A stretch of 64,000 bases of DNA, taken from assembly GCF_963665675.1 (NCBI RefSeq), contig NZ_OY762426.1, forward strand, positions 2,542,001 through 2,606,000, in the 5' to 3' direction. How positions within the stretch are numbered: the stretch's first letter is position 1; each line of letters begins with the position of its first letter. Origin of the DNA: an uncultured Methanolobus sp. (GTDB lineage Archaea; Halobacteriota; Methanosarcinia; Methanosarcinales; Methanosarcinaceae). Positions 18,301-29,200 of the stretch are shown piece by piece. The position numbers were made by a program, and so were the translations under genes. Below the pieces are notes generated by a model. That model searched no databases and had not been told where the DNA came from. It saw nothing but the letters and a program-made list of their open reading frames with translations.

Positions 18301-21300
18301 ATACTCACCAACCAGTTCGGAGAGTATGTTGCTAATACGACATGTAATGAGGATGGTGAATTCCTGTTCACAGGTATCAGAAATGGGGAATATACTGTGT
18401 CAGCCGTGAACTGGAGTACAGCAATGGCACCAGGCATGTGGCTTACGAATGTCACAGATGTCACAGTAGAGTATGCTCAGCCAGTTAATGTTGGCAACCT
18501 CTCAATGAGAAAGAACTATGAGACTATTGACCACGATGCAATTCTTTCAATGTTGAATGAAACCAGCATCTCAGGTAAGACGATCGGAAAGAATCTAGAT
18601 AATAAGATATCCACTGTGTTACTCACCAACCAGTTCGGAGAGTATGTTGCTAATACGACATGTAATGTGGATGGTGAATTCCTGTTCACAGGTATCAGAA
18701 ATGGGGAATATACAGTGTCAGCCGTGAACTGGAGTACAGCAATGGCACCAGGCATGTGGCTTACGAATGTCACAGATGTCACAGTAGAGTATGCTCAGCC
18801 AGTTGATGTTGGCAACCTATCAATGAGAAAGAACTATGAGACTATTGACCACGATGCTATATTTGCATTGCTTGACAGAACAACAATATCTGGTAAGACC
18901 ATTGGAAAGAACCTGGATGACAAGCTTAGTGACGTTATACTTATGAGAATACGCACAGTTTCAGTGTCCAATGAACCTCATCTGAATGTCTCCTTTGTAA
19001 CCGGTTATTCATCTTATGAAAATGAACTTGAAGCTCTGGCTGAAAGGATTAATTCAGATAGTAGTCTGAACATGAATTTCAGTTATTATGTAACTACTAA
19101 CCTTCCAGAAAACATCGACCTGAGCAATGAGGATATAGTTTACATTGTAATGGTCACCCAGAGTGCATCTATTCTTGAAGATTCAGTTCAGGAAGCTATC
19201 GATAATGGTGCACTGGTAATTGGTAAGAATACATATTTACCGGAAAGCAGCTACGAGATTCCTGAAGACTTCACAGAATTGAGTGATTTTAAGGATTATC
19301 TTGCAAAATACTGGGCAGGTGGATCTTCGGATGAATTAAACTTTGACAATCTGATATTCTATCTTGCACAGGAATACTATGGCCGTGAGGATTTCACTGT
19401 TGAGGAACCAACCGGTCTTGACAGTGCAATATATCATCCTGCAATGACGACAACACCAACGGAATACTTCACTAATGATGCAGATGAGTATTTCAATTGG
19501 TATGCTAACAGGACAGATGGACATGCATTCGATGAGAACGCAGCAACTGTTGGTATCACATTCTACAAGTCTTACTATCCTGATGACATGGATCCGATAG
19601 ACAAGCTAATTGAAGGTTTTGAGAGCAATTGCCTGAATACAGTAGCATGCTACGGTGGACCAAGCTATTATCTGGAAGATTATCTTAACCACAGTGCTGA
19701 AACAAAGGTAGACGTTGTTGTTTCATTCCATTACCGTGGTAATTACTTCGACATAGAAGCTCTCGATGTTCCAGTCATGAATGCTGTTCTCAACGGTTAC
19801 ATGAACACAAGTGAATGGCTAGAAACCAGCACACCTTTGCCTGAAACCAACATGCTCAGGATTTACGGTCCGGAAACAGAGGGACTTATCGATCCTATTA
19901 TGATCGGTGCAAAGGAGACTATAGATGTTGACAATACCAGTGTCGAGAAATACATCGGCCACGATGAACAGATTGACTGGCTCATTGACCGTACCATTGC
20001 ACAGGCAGAGCTTGGAACAGAATATGAGTCCAACAAAAAGGTTGTTATTCTTTACTACAATCACGGTGGTGGAAAGGACAACATTGGTGCATCATATCTG
20101 GAGGTCATGCCAAGTATTGTGAACCTGCTTGAGGGAATGGCAGACGAAGGTTATGACATAAACAGCAGTCTGATACCCAACAAGACAGAACTTGTAGATT
20201 TGATTACATACCAGGGAAGAAATGTAGGAACATGGGCTCCGGGAGAACTTGAAGCACTAGTTGAAACCGGCGAAGTTGAACTTATTCCTGAAAGTACCTA
20301 TCTTTCATGGTTCAATGAGTTTCCTGAAGAGAGAAGGGAAGAAGTAATTGATATGTGGGGCGAAGCTCCCGGTGAGATAATGGTCTACACAGATGAGAAC
20401 GGTAACAAGTTCATCGTCGTTCCGAAGATCAATATCAGTGACAATGTGATTCTTGCACCCCAACCAACTAGAGGGTGGCTGCAGGACAGCGAAGTTCTCT
20501 ATCATGCTACAGATCTCCCACCACACCACCAGTACATAGCATTCTATCTATGGTTGCAGCATGAATTTGATGCTGACGTCATGGTGAACATGGGAAGACA
20601 CGGAACAGTGGAGTGGCTCCCTGGCAAGGATTTCTGTTTATTAAGCGATGAGTGGCCTGCTCTTATGGTTGGAGACATACCTGTCATCTACCCATACGTA
20701 ATGGATGGAATGGGCGAAGGTATGCAGGCAAAGCGCAGAGGTAATGCCATTATTATTGATCATCTGATCCCACCTGTTGTGTCGGCTGGTCTTTACGGAA
20801 ATTACAGTAGCCTTAGCAGTGACATAACTTCATATCAGACGCTAAGCACTGAAAATGAAGAATTGAAACAGTCATATCTACAGAGCATAGTAAACCTGAC
20901 ACTTGATCTCGGACTTGATGAGCAGGTTGACATGAGTCTTGCAGAGGACGAAACTACTATTGATGAATTCCTCGAAGAGCTGGATGACATACTCACTGAA
21001 CTGAAGAGTCAGTCCATGCCGTATGGTCTTCACGTTCTTGGCGAAGCTCCTGAAGGAGAATCCCTTGTAGGAACGGTCAACTCCATGCTTGGTAGTGATT
21101 TCACAGATCTTGTTGCAGTTTATAACAGTTCTGATGATGCACCAACCGATTTGCTTTCACTTGTGTTGCTGGATAATATGTCCACAACCGATGCCCAGGT
21201 GGAGATACTTGGAACATCTGATGTGGATGTAGGTTCACAGCTTAACACATCCATAAACTATGCAGAGTTACTTGGTGAAGCTGACAATGAAGTTCAGCAA

Positions 21301-23112
21301 GTACTGAATGCAATGGATGGGGAGTACATCAGTGCAAACCTAGGTGGTGACCCAGTGCTTCGTTCATCTACACTTCCATCCGGTAGCAATTTCTATGCGT
21401 TCGATGAGCTACTCATACCCACAGAAGAGGCGTGGAATCAGGGTAAGGAGCTTGTAGATACATGGCTTGCAGAATATTATGCTGAGAACGGTGAGTATCC
21501 AACTAAGGTTGGATACATCCTCTGGGCAGGAGAATCCACACGCCACCAAGGTGTAATGGAATCACAGCTTCTCTACATGATGGGAATCAAGCCTGTCTGG
21601 AATGCTGATAACAGTGAAGTTGAAGATGTAGAGGTAATAGACTCATCAGAACTTGGAAGACCACGTATCGATGTACTTGTACAGATATCAGGTCTTTACA
21701 GGGACACATTCCCGATGAAGGTAAAACTGATCGATAAAGCAGTGAGACTTGCCTACCAAGAGGGAGAAACTGATGTGTATGACAACTATGTCACTCAGAA
21801 CACCGATCTACTTCAACTTGCTCTCAACGAAACGATACAGGATGGAAACCTTTCACTTGACATCGCACAGTTCAGAGTCTTTGGTCCTGCTGATGGTGCC
21901 TATGGTACCGGAATGGCAAATGCCGTTGATTCAAGTGAAACATGGAATGAGACCAGTGAACTTGCAGAACTCTATGTAAGTAAGATGAGTTATGTCTACG
22001 GGGAAAATGTCTGGGGGCAGACGATATCTGAGTACATCGAACAGCAGACAGGACGTGTTGTGGATATCGATAATTCAGTTGTTTTTGAGAACAACCTCAA
22101 TGGAACTTCGGCAATATTCCACAGTAGGAGTTCCAGTACATACGGTTCTCTTGATACAGATGACTTCTACCAGTACATGGGTGGACTGTACAATGCTATT
22201 AAATATATTACTGGCACCGGTCCGGATACCTATGTAGTGAACCTGCAGGATCTCAATGATGCGGAAATCCAGACTCTTCAGACATACCTCACAAACGAGC
22301 TTTATGCAAGGTACCTTAATCCATCATGGATAGCAGGAATGCAGTTAAGTGGGTTTGAAGGTGCACGTGAAATGTCAGAGTTCCTTGAGAACCTCTGGGG
22401 CTGGGAAGCACTCAATCCTGATATTATCAGTGATGATGTATGGGACAGTGTGTATGATACCTACATGAATAACGCAGAGCTCAGCAGCTGGATGCAGGAA
22501 AATAATCCTTACGCATACCAGTCCATGATCGCAAGGATGACAGAAACTATTAGAAAGAATGGCTGGGAAGCATCAGACAATACTCTAAGTGACCTGGTAT
22601 CTCAGCAGATAAAATCCGTCAATGAGAATGGTGCTACATGCTGCCACCATACCTGTGGAAATATTTTGAATCAGGAATTTATAACTGGAATTGCGCAGGC
22701 TTTGGTAGAATCAGGCGAACTGACTCAGGCTGAACTTGATAAGTATCTGGCAATTATGAAAGAAGCCACTACTTCTAGTGTTGTGTTAAAGGATACTTCT
22801 GTAAGAACTTCTACTTCCTCTGATTCACTAAACTCTGTCCAAAGAGCAATGGCTTCTGGAGCAACAACAAATCAGAGTTCAACATCCGAGTCAGGAGGAG
22901 CTGGAGTAAATACAGTCCAGCCTCTGGAGGAAGGTTCAAAGTCCACTCCAGATGACTATGTAGAAGGCTATGAAATGACTCAGTCGAGTGTTTCAGATGA
23001 GTCCTCACCCAACAGTCCACCAATTTCAGGGTCAGATGTTCTTGCAATGGGATTTGTAGCTGTATTACTTGGTTCGGTCTATATTGGATTCTGGAGGAAA
23101 AGAAAATTCTAA
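15319..23112 (+). CDS. Surface-anchored CobN-like chelatase 1 with repeat stalk
   Basis: 2597-residue secreted protein. The start MIKKDSNWFGIAG is chosen because GGTGGT lies 7 nt upstream, as for CobN 3; earlier in-frame ATGs lack this. Order: signal peptide (~1-33); two blocks of three 111-residue carboxypeptidase-regulatory-like repeats, each block closed by a PKD domain (~375-461, ~805-884, with WFWDFGDGS); three 106-residue repeats with NWSTAMAPGMW (~898-1210); CobN magnesium/cobalt-chelatase region (~1217-2450); juxtamembrane STPDDYVEGYEM; C-terminal helix ending RKRKF. Chelatase motifs are YNHGGGKDNIGASY (~1580), GRHGTVEWLPGK (~1760) and GEGMQAKRRGNA. CCHHTCGN near 2441 is a likely metal site. 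CobN normally inserts cobalt into corrin in the cytoplasm; the signal peptide and anchor place this one outside. Its role is not established. Confidence 0.85.
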   Translation: MIKKDSNWFGIAGKAVLIFLLCVVMLSANAVALDVSQFELVSNIESDSNGNYLLTDIPNGNYTLIAVNETNSSKSGLIYYKEQMPVTVSNSDFSDFDLSLDSSDLTEYKEICSLLDHSNISGRAYYYSSGMNREFNKACTIVMLDSVTQELVKNTTSDPLGNYLFTGIPNGNYTLIAVNETNSSKSGLIYYKKGIDVSVNNSDVSDFDLSLDSSDLTEYKEICSLLNLSDISGRAYYYSSGMNREFNKACTIVMLDPVTQELVKNTTSDSSGNYLLTDIPNGNYTLIAVNETNSSKSGLIYYKKEIDVSVNNSNLSNFDLSLDSSDLTEYKEICSFLSLSDISGRAYYYSSGMNREFNKACTIVLLKPKSTYRLPVAGFSIDKTSGETPLSIQFTDKSLNTESWFWDFGDGSNSTDKNPSHTYLSEGTFTVELTVTNSEGSDVETKKDLIIAQLPDPITIPNYDTTFKLFLSTTSDSLGNYLFTGIPNGNYTLIAVNETNSSKSGLIYYKREIDVLVNNSDVSDFNLSLDSSDLTEYEDICSLLDRSNISGRAYYYSSGMNREFNKACTIVMLDPVTQELVKNTTSDGSGNYLLTDIPNGNYTLIAVNETNSSKSGLIYYKEQMPVTVNNSDVSDFDLSLDSSDLTEYKEICSLLNLSDISGRAYYYSSGMNREFNKACTIVMLDPVTQELVKNTTSDSSGNYLFTDIPNGNYTLIAVNETNSSKSGLIYYKKEIDVSVNNSDLSNFDLSLDSSDLTEYKEICSFLSLSDISGRAYYYSSGMNREFNKACTILLLEHRLVQSLPVADFSANQTSGKIPLSVKFTDESSNAESWFWDFGDGSNSTNQNPSHTYLSDGTFTVELTVTNTAGSDAEIKSDFITVNASSSSIGSYGVVYDFFLSTSCNNLGEFSFADVPNGEYRIAAINWSTAMAPGMWLTNVTDVTVDDGAPVDVGKLSMRKNYETIDHDDILSMLNESSISGKTIGKYLDNKISTVILTNQFGEYVANTTCNEDGEFLFTGIRNGEYTVSAVNWSTAMAPGMWLTNVTDVTVEYAQPVNVGNLSMRKNYETIDHDAILSMLNETSISGKTIGKNLDNKISTVLLTNQFGEYVANTTCNVDGEFLFTGIRNGEYTVSAVNWSTAMAPGMWLTNVTDVTVEYAQPVDVGNLSMRKNYETIDHDAIFALLDRTTISGKTIGKNLDDKLSDVILMRIRTVSVSNEPHLNVSFVTGYSSYENELEALAERINSDSSLNMNFSYYVTTNLPENIDLSNEDIVYIVMVTQSASILEDSVQEAIDNGALVIGKNTYLPESSYEIPEDFTELSDFKDYLAKYWAGGSSDELNFDNLIFYLAQEYYGREDFTVEEPTGLDSAIYHPAMTTTPTEYFTNDADEYFNWYANRTDGHAFDENAATVGITFYKSYYPDDMDPIDKLIEGFESNCLNTVACYGGPSYYLEDYLNHSAETKVDVVVSFHYRGNYFDIEALDVPVMNAVLNGYMNTSEWLETSTPLPETNMLRIYGPETEGLIDPIMIGAKETIDVDNTSVEKYIGHDEQIDWLIDRTIAQAELGTEYESNKKVVILYYNHGGGKDNIGASYLEVMPSIVNLLEGMADEGYDINSSLIPNKTELVDLITYQGRNVGTWAPGELEALVETGEVELIPESTYLSWFNEFPEERREEVIDMWGEAPGEIMVYTDENGNKFIVVPKINISDNVILAPQPTRGWLQDSEVLYHATDLPPHHQYIAFYLWLQHEFDADVMVNMGRHGTVEWLPGKDFCLLSDEWPALMVGDIPVIYPYVMDGMGEGMQAKRRGNAIIIDHLIPPVVSAGLYGNYSSLSSDITSYQTLSTENEELKQSYLQSIVNLTLDLGLDEQVDMSLAEDETTIDEFLEELDDILTELKSQSMPYGLHVLGEAPEGESLVGTVNSMLGSDFTDLVAVYNSSDDAPTDLLSLVLLDNMSTTDAQVEILGTSDVDVGSQLNTSINYAELLGEADNEVQQVLNAMDGEYISANLGGDPVLRSSTLPSGSNFYAFDELLIPTEEAWNQGKELVDTWLAEYYAENGEYPTKVGYILWAGESTRHQGVMESQLLYMMGIKPVWNADNSEVEDVEVIDSSELGRPRIDVLVQISGLYRDTFPMKVKLIDKAVRLAYQEGETDVYDNYVTQNTDLLQLALNETIQDGNLSLDIAQFRVFGPADGAYGTGMANAVDSSETWNETSELAELYVSKMSYVYGENVWGQTISEYIEQQTGRVVDIDNSVVFENNLNGTSAIFHSRSSSTYGSLDTDDFYQYMGGLYNAIKYITGTGPDTYVVNLQDLNDAEIQTLQTYLTNELYARYLNPSWIAGMQLSGFEGAREMSEFLENLWGWEALNPDIISDDVWDSVYDTYMNNAELSSWMQENNPYAYQSMIARMTETIRKNGWEASDNTLSDLVSQQIKSVNENGATCCHHTCGNILNQEFITGIAQALVESGELTQAELDKYLAIMKEATTSSVVLKDTSVRTSTSSDSLNSVQRAMASGATTNQSSTSESGGAGVNTVQPLEEGSKSTPDDYVEGYEMTQSSVSDESSPNSPPISGSDVLAMGFVAVLLGSVYIGFWRKRKF
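15450..17700 (+). repeat. Nested 333-bp repeats in cobN-like gene 1
   Basis: Six near-identical 333-bp (111-residue) units are marked by a shared GATCTCTCACTTGATAGTAG start at 15607, 15940, 16273, 16894 (variant), 17227 and 17560. They fall in two groups of three, each followed by a PKD domain, and equivalent points of the two groups are 1287 bp apart, so a block was itself duplicated. Boundaries are approximate. Confidence 0.85.
18010..18950 (+). repeat. Three 318-bp repeats in cobN-like gene 1
   Basis: Units of 106 residues containing WSTAMAPGMWLTNVTDVTV recur three times at 318-bp spacing with few differences at DNA level. They form the last part of the stalk before the chelatase region. 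Boundaries are approximate. Confidence 0.8.
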
Positions 23113-23120
23113 GAGCTTTT

Positions 23121-23142
23121 AGGCGCTATTTGGCGCCTTTTT
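23121..23142 (+). terminator. Terminator after CobN-like 1
   Basis: AGGCGC (23121-23126) pairs with GCGCCT (23133-23138), loop TATTTG, then a T run. The same GGCGC-based hairpin ends the two other CobN-like genes. Confidence 0.75.
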
Positions 23143-23184
23143 ACATTTGAAATAATGAACAGGGTATAAACAAAAAACAATTAA

Positions 23185-23247
23185 GACACTCCCAAAAAGC
23201 CGCCAAGCAAGAATTGGGAGTGTCAACACACGTTATCGGGGGATAAC
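23185..23247 (+). promoter_or_regulatory. Conserved leader hairpin upstream of CobN-like 2
   Basis: GACACTCCCA (23185-23194) and TGGGAGTGTC (23215-23224) form a perfect 10-bp stem. Its 20-nt loop contains AGCCGCCAAGCAAG at 23198-23211, identical in the leader at 30328-30390. Next to the start codon GTTATC and GATAAC (23232-23247) form a second hairpin whose loop is GGGG, the ribosome binding site region. This could be a cis-regulatory RNA or a DNA operator. A TATA-like GGTATAAAC at 23163-23171 would put transcription start near 23190, which leaves the two options open. Confidence 0.6.
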
Positions 23248-26200
23248 ATGCAAACAAAAATAAGATCGATATTGGTATTAAGTATAATGTTGATGGCAGC
23301 ACTAACAGGTGTTGCTGCAGGTGCAGAACAGAAAACAAAGATAACTTACATCGGTTATAAACCAAGCAGTGTCCTTGATGAAGCAAGTCAGAGCAATGCT
23401 TATAGTGATCTCATCGAATACACCTTCATTCCCTACTACAACAAAACAAACGGTGCAAGCGATGAATTACTTGCCGCCTCCAACAGTGGATTCCTTGGAA
23501 CACAGGACGTTATTTTCTGTGATATGGTCGGAGGCTCTGTATATACGGCATACAATGGCAGTATCAATGAAAGTCTGATACAGGCACAGGAGAACGGAGC
23601 CGAGCTGTATAGCATAAGGTCTACCAAAACACCGTCCTATTTTGATTATATTACAAATAGTTCAGACGAAGAGGATCCTATCTGCACATATTATAATGCA
23701 ATGGATGCCACAGAAGAAGGAATCGAGAACGCTGAGAATTTGCTTATCTATCTTGCAATGAAAACAAAGGTTGCTTACATCGGTTATAAACCAAGCAGTG
23801 TCCTTGATGAAGCAAGTCAGAGCAATGCTTATAGTGATCTCATCGAATACACCTTCATTCCCTACTACAACAAAACAAACGGTGCAAGCGATGAATTACT
23901 TGCCGCCTCCAACAGTGGATTCCTTGGAACACAGGACGTTATTTTCTGTGATATGGTCGGAGGCTCTGTATATACGGCATACAATGGCAGTATCAATGAA
24001 AGTCTGATACAGGCACAGGAGAACGGAGCCGAGCTGTATAGCATAAGGTCTACCAAAACACCGTCCTATTTTGATTATATTACAAATAGTTCAGACGAAG
24101 AGGATCCTATCTGCACATATTATAATGCAATGGATGCCACAGAAGAAGGAATCGAGAACGCTGAGAATTTGCTTATCTATCTTGCAATGAAAACAAAGGT
24201 TGCTTACATCGGTTATAAACCAAGCAGTGTCCTTGATGAAGCAAGTCAGAGCAATGCTTATAGTGATCTCATCGAATACACCTTCATTCCCTACTACAAC
24301 AAAACAAACGGTGCAAGCGATGAATTACTTGCCGCCTCCAACAGTGGATTCCTTGGAACACAGGACGTTATTTTCTGTGATATGGTCGGAGGCTCTGTAT
24401 ATACGGCATACAATGGCAGTATCAATGAAAATCTGATACAGGCACAGGAGAGCGGAGCCGAGCTGTATAGCATAAGGTCTACCAAAACACCGTCCTATTT
24501 TGATTATATTACAAATAGTTCAGACGAAGAGGATCCTATCTGCACATATTATAATGCAATGGATGCCACAGAAGAAGGAATCGAGAACGCTGAGAATTTG
24601 CTTATCTATCTTGCAATGAAAACAAAGGTTGCTTACATCGGTTATAAACCAAGCAGTGTCCTTGATGAAGCAAGTCAGAGCAATGCTTATAGTGATCTCA
24701 TCGAATACACCTTCATTCCCTACTACAACAAAACAAACGGTGCAAGCGATGAATTACTTGCCGCCTCCAACAGTGGATTCCTTGGAACACAGGACGTTAT
24801 TTTCTGTGATATGGTCGGAGGCTCTGTATATACGGCATACAATGGCAGTATCAATGAAAGTCTGATACAGGCACAGGAGAACGGAGCCGAGCTGTATAGC
24901 ATAAGGTCTACCAAAACACCGTCCTATTTTGATTATATTACAAATAGTTCAGACGAAGAGGATCCTATCTGCACATATTATAATGCAATGGATGCCACAG
25001 AAGAAGGAATCGAGAACGCTGAGAATTTGCTTATCTATCTTGCAATGAAAACAAAGGTTGCTTACATCGGTTATAAACCAAGCAGTGTCCTTGATGAAGC
25101 AAGTCAGAGCAATGCTTATAGTGATCTCATCGAATACACCTTCATTCCCTACTACAACAAAACAAACGGTGCAAGCGATGAATTACTTGCCGCCTCCAAC
25201 AGTGGATTCCTTGGAACACAGGACGTTATTTTCTGTGATATGGTCGGAGGCTCTGTATATACGGCATACAATGGCAGTATCAATGAAAATCTGATACAGG
25301 CACAGGAGAGCGGAGCCGAGCTGTATAGCATAAGGTCTACCAAAACACCGTCCTATTTTGATTATATTACAAATAGTTCAGACGAAGAGGATCCTATCTG
25401 CACATATTATAATGCAATGGATGCCACAGAAGAAGGAATCGAGAACGCTGAGAATTTGCTTATCTATCTTGCAACACATGCTGACACATTTGTAAAAAAT
25501 ATTCTTAATACAGATACAAGTACCGATCTTGTTGGCAGCGGAGATGTATTATTCATTCTGGGCAGCAATCATAATGAAGCAGACCTTATTAATGCTTCAA
25601 ATGATACCGAAATTTCATCCATTATGAATATTACTGTCCTGGCAAGCAATAATATTCCAGATGCAGACTATAATTTCTCAGCATATTCATTGATCTTCAT
25701 GGAATCACTGGATGAAAATGAAGTGGTTGGATGGAATTACAGTATAAACTCCCCAGCTAACATCATTGGTTATAATCTGTCATCCAATATTACATTGCCA
25801 AACGTTGATCTGTATTCAGATGAGTACACAGATATTGAAAGATACTGGATACAGGGTGGAGAGGCAAACATGAAGAATATGCTTCTGTTCATGGCAGGAA
25901 GTCCAGCTATAGATGAACCTGAAATTCTTCTTCCAAAGTCAAACCTGACATTCCTCCTCAGTTCTGACAGTGCAGTTTCCTATATGAGAACGGTTATTGA
26001 TGAAAGGGATGTTATCACAGACCTTTTCAATGTTAATGTAATGGGCACTCTTGAAGCTACCAACAGTTCTTTGGATCTCAGTAATGAAGATGTTATAATA
26101 ATTCATATGATGGGATCAGACGGAGCTGCTACAATAAAGGACACATTGCTTGAAGCAAAGGCTAATGGCGCCGATATCGGTCAGTTTGATTGTGTAGCTG

Positions 26201-29200
26201 ATATCTATGGAGTGACCACCTTTGATCTTGAAGCTGATTATTCCATATTGCAAGACTATCTGTACAACAACGGATTTACCAATATGGAGTACTGGATACG
26301 TCGCGCAGGAGCTACTTTTGTGGATACATACATAGAATATGCTGATCCACTAGAAGCTGATGTTCTTGAAGATGGAATCTACCATCCGGACGCATTCCCG
26401 AGGATATTCGAGAATAGTGCAGAATACCTTGAATGGTATGAAGATAATGGCTATGATCCATCTGCACTCACTATAGGTGTAATTGGAAACCAATTCGGTC
26501 AGACTTCTATTGAATTTACCACAGAAGATGCAATAATCAGATATCTGGAGTCCCAGGGATACAATGTAATCCATTCCAGCTACATAGTCTGTAACGAAGA
26601 TGTGGATATTTTCACCACCGCGGAAGGAGAAGTACTGGTTGATGCTATCATTAACATAAAAGGATTCTACCTGAATTATGGTAATCCGGAGGCAGCTGTT
26701 GAGTACCTTCGAAACAAGTTCAACGTTCCTGTGCTAAAGGGTGCTACTGACTACTACCAGTCACCCGAAGATTACCTTGCAAACGTACAGGGACTGAGTT
26801 CCACCTCAATTCCATCTCAGGTCACACAGCCGGAAATTGACGGTCAGACCGACTATATATGGATATCCGGAAGGACCACAAACGAAGAAGGTACATATTA
26901 TTATGAACCAATCGATTACCAGATAGAATGGATCTGTAACAGAGCGATTGCCTGGGCAGAACTTGGTGAGATGAATAATTCTGACAAGAAGGTAAGTATC
27001 ATCTATTACAACCATGAAGGCGGTAAGAACAATATTGGTGCCAGCTACATGGATATCGGTTCAAGTTTCACATTGCTTCTGGAGAGTATGAAGGCAGCAG
27101 GTTATGATCTTGGAAATAACACTATTCCAAATGGAAGCGAGTTCATTGACCTGTTCATAACCAGCAGGAATGTTGGTACGTGGGCACCTGGTGAGCTTGA
27201 AAAGGTCGTTGAAAGTGGCTATGTAACAATGGTTCCTTTAGATGACTATCTGCAATATTACAACGAACTTCCTGAAAGCGTACGTGAAGAGATTGAGGAA
27301 ACATGGGGTGAAGCTCCTGGAGAGATCATGACCTATGAAAATGCTAGTGGCGAGTACTTTGTCATACCAACCGTACAGCTTGGTAACATCAACTTCATAC
27401 CTCAGCCTACAAGGGCAGGACTCTCCGATGAGTCACTCATTTATCACAATGAATCCATACCACCAACACACCAGTACCTTGCAACATACTTCTGGATCAA
27501 CAATGGTTATGATGCAGACGCATTGATTCACTTTGGTACCCACGGTACCCAGGAATGGTTGCCTGGTAATGAGGTTGGTCTCTGGAGGTACGATTATCCA
27601 TCTATAATGGTTGCAGAAACTCCTGTTGTTTACCCATACATCATGGATAACGTGGGAGAAGGTACACAGGCAAAACGTCGTGGTAATGCGGTTATAATCG
27701 ATCACCTGACACCCCCGATAGTTGAAGCAGGACTTTACGGTGACCTTGCTACAATGCACGATAAGATTCACAACTATGGTGATGCAAAGGATGACGATGA
27801 TGACGATATGATGGCACGCTACAGGAACAGTACTATACAGTTGTACGATAACCTCACTCTCGGCGAAGATCTTGGTGTTTCCACCGAAGAATTGTCTGCA
27901 ATGACAGATGATGAGTTTGAGACTTTCCTTGACACTGTACTGCATGAATATCTCCATGAATTGCAGGAAGAATTAATGCCTTATGGATTGCACATCTTTG
28001 GTGTTGCACCTGACGACTTCAAACTTGTCTCTATGGTAAAATCCATGCTTGGCAGCGATTTCACAGACGATATCTATGACGTACTTCCAAAAACCAGCGG
28101 AAGTCAGGAAGACTGGGAGGATGAGGCAAGCACTGATGCAACATTGCTGTTGAATGCAACATTGCTTGACGGAACTAACATCTCGGATGCCCAGACAGAG
28201 ATTATTGGATTTACTAATGACACTATCACAACAGATCTTGAACTCGCACTGGAATATGGTGATAACCTGATACAGACGACTCGCGAGATTAGTCAAACCC
28301 TGCGTGCTCTCAATTCAGAATATATTGAACCGGTAACAGGTAATGATCCAATCCGTAACCCAGGTGCATTGCCTACTGGAAATAACTTCTACAGTTTTGA
28401 CCAGAGAACTATTCCTGATGAAGAAACTGAGGCTCAAGGGCGTGAGGTCATTAACACCTGGCTTGATTCATATTATGCAGAGAACGGTGCTTATCCGAAC
28501 AAGGTTTCCTTTGTTCTGTGGTCAGTAGAAACCATGCGTCATGAAGGATTGATGGAAGCGCAAATATATGAGTTGCTTGGAGTGAAACCTGAAAGGAGTT
28601 CCGGCAGACTGACAGGAGAGTTCACTGTAATACCTGTTGAAGAACTCGGACATCCAAGGATAGATGTGCTGCTTGTACCTTCCGGACTGTACCGTGATAC
28701 GTTCCCATTCCAGCTTGAACTACTAGACAATGCGGTTCGTACGGTTGCTGATCTTGATGAGACCAATGAAACAAACTATGTGAGAATGAATTCACTTGCA
28801 ATTGAAAGCGCCATGCTTGAACTTGGATACAATGAAAGCATTGCACACTATATCTCAAGGGCAAGAATATTCACTGAAGCTACAGGTACCTACGGCACCG
28901 GTGTTCCAGAAGCAGTAGAGGCAAGTGATACATGGGAGAATTCATCCGAAGTTGGTGATCTGTTCATTTCAAGAATGTCAAATGTCTATGGAGCAGATGT
29001 ATGGGGAGACAATTACGAGGATGTCTTCAAGCTCAACCTTGTGGATGTAGACGCAGCCATACACAGTGATTCCACCAATCTATATGGTCTTATAGACATT
29101 GATGATTACTATCAGTATCTTGGTGGACTCGGTTTGGCTATAACATCACTTGGCGGTGATGTATCACTGTATATTGCAGACTTCACAACTGTTGATAATC

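Noticed and set aside
23185..23247. Classical cobalamin riboswitch
   Set aside because: The B12-box and multi-helix core are not seen; only one hairpin with a conserved loop is present.
23332..25476. CRISPR-like array
   Set aside because: The 429-bp units lie in frame within one gene with no spacers between them.
27433..27957. 174-residue minus-strand frame inside cobN-like gene 2
   Set aside because: It is antisense to conserved chelatase motifs and Cys/Val-biased as expected for a shadow frame.
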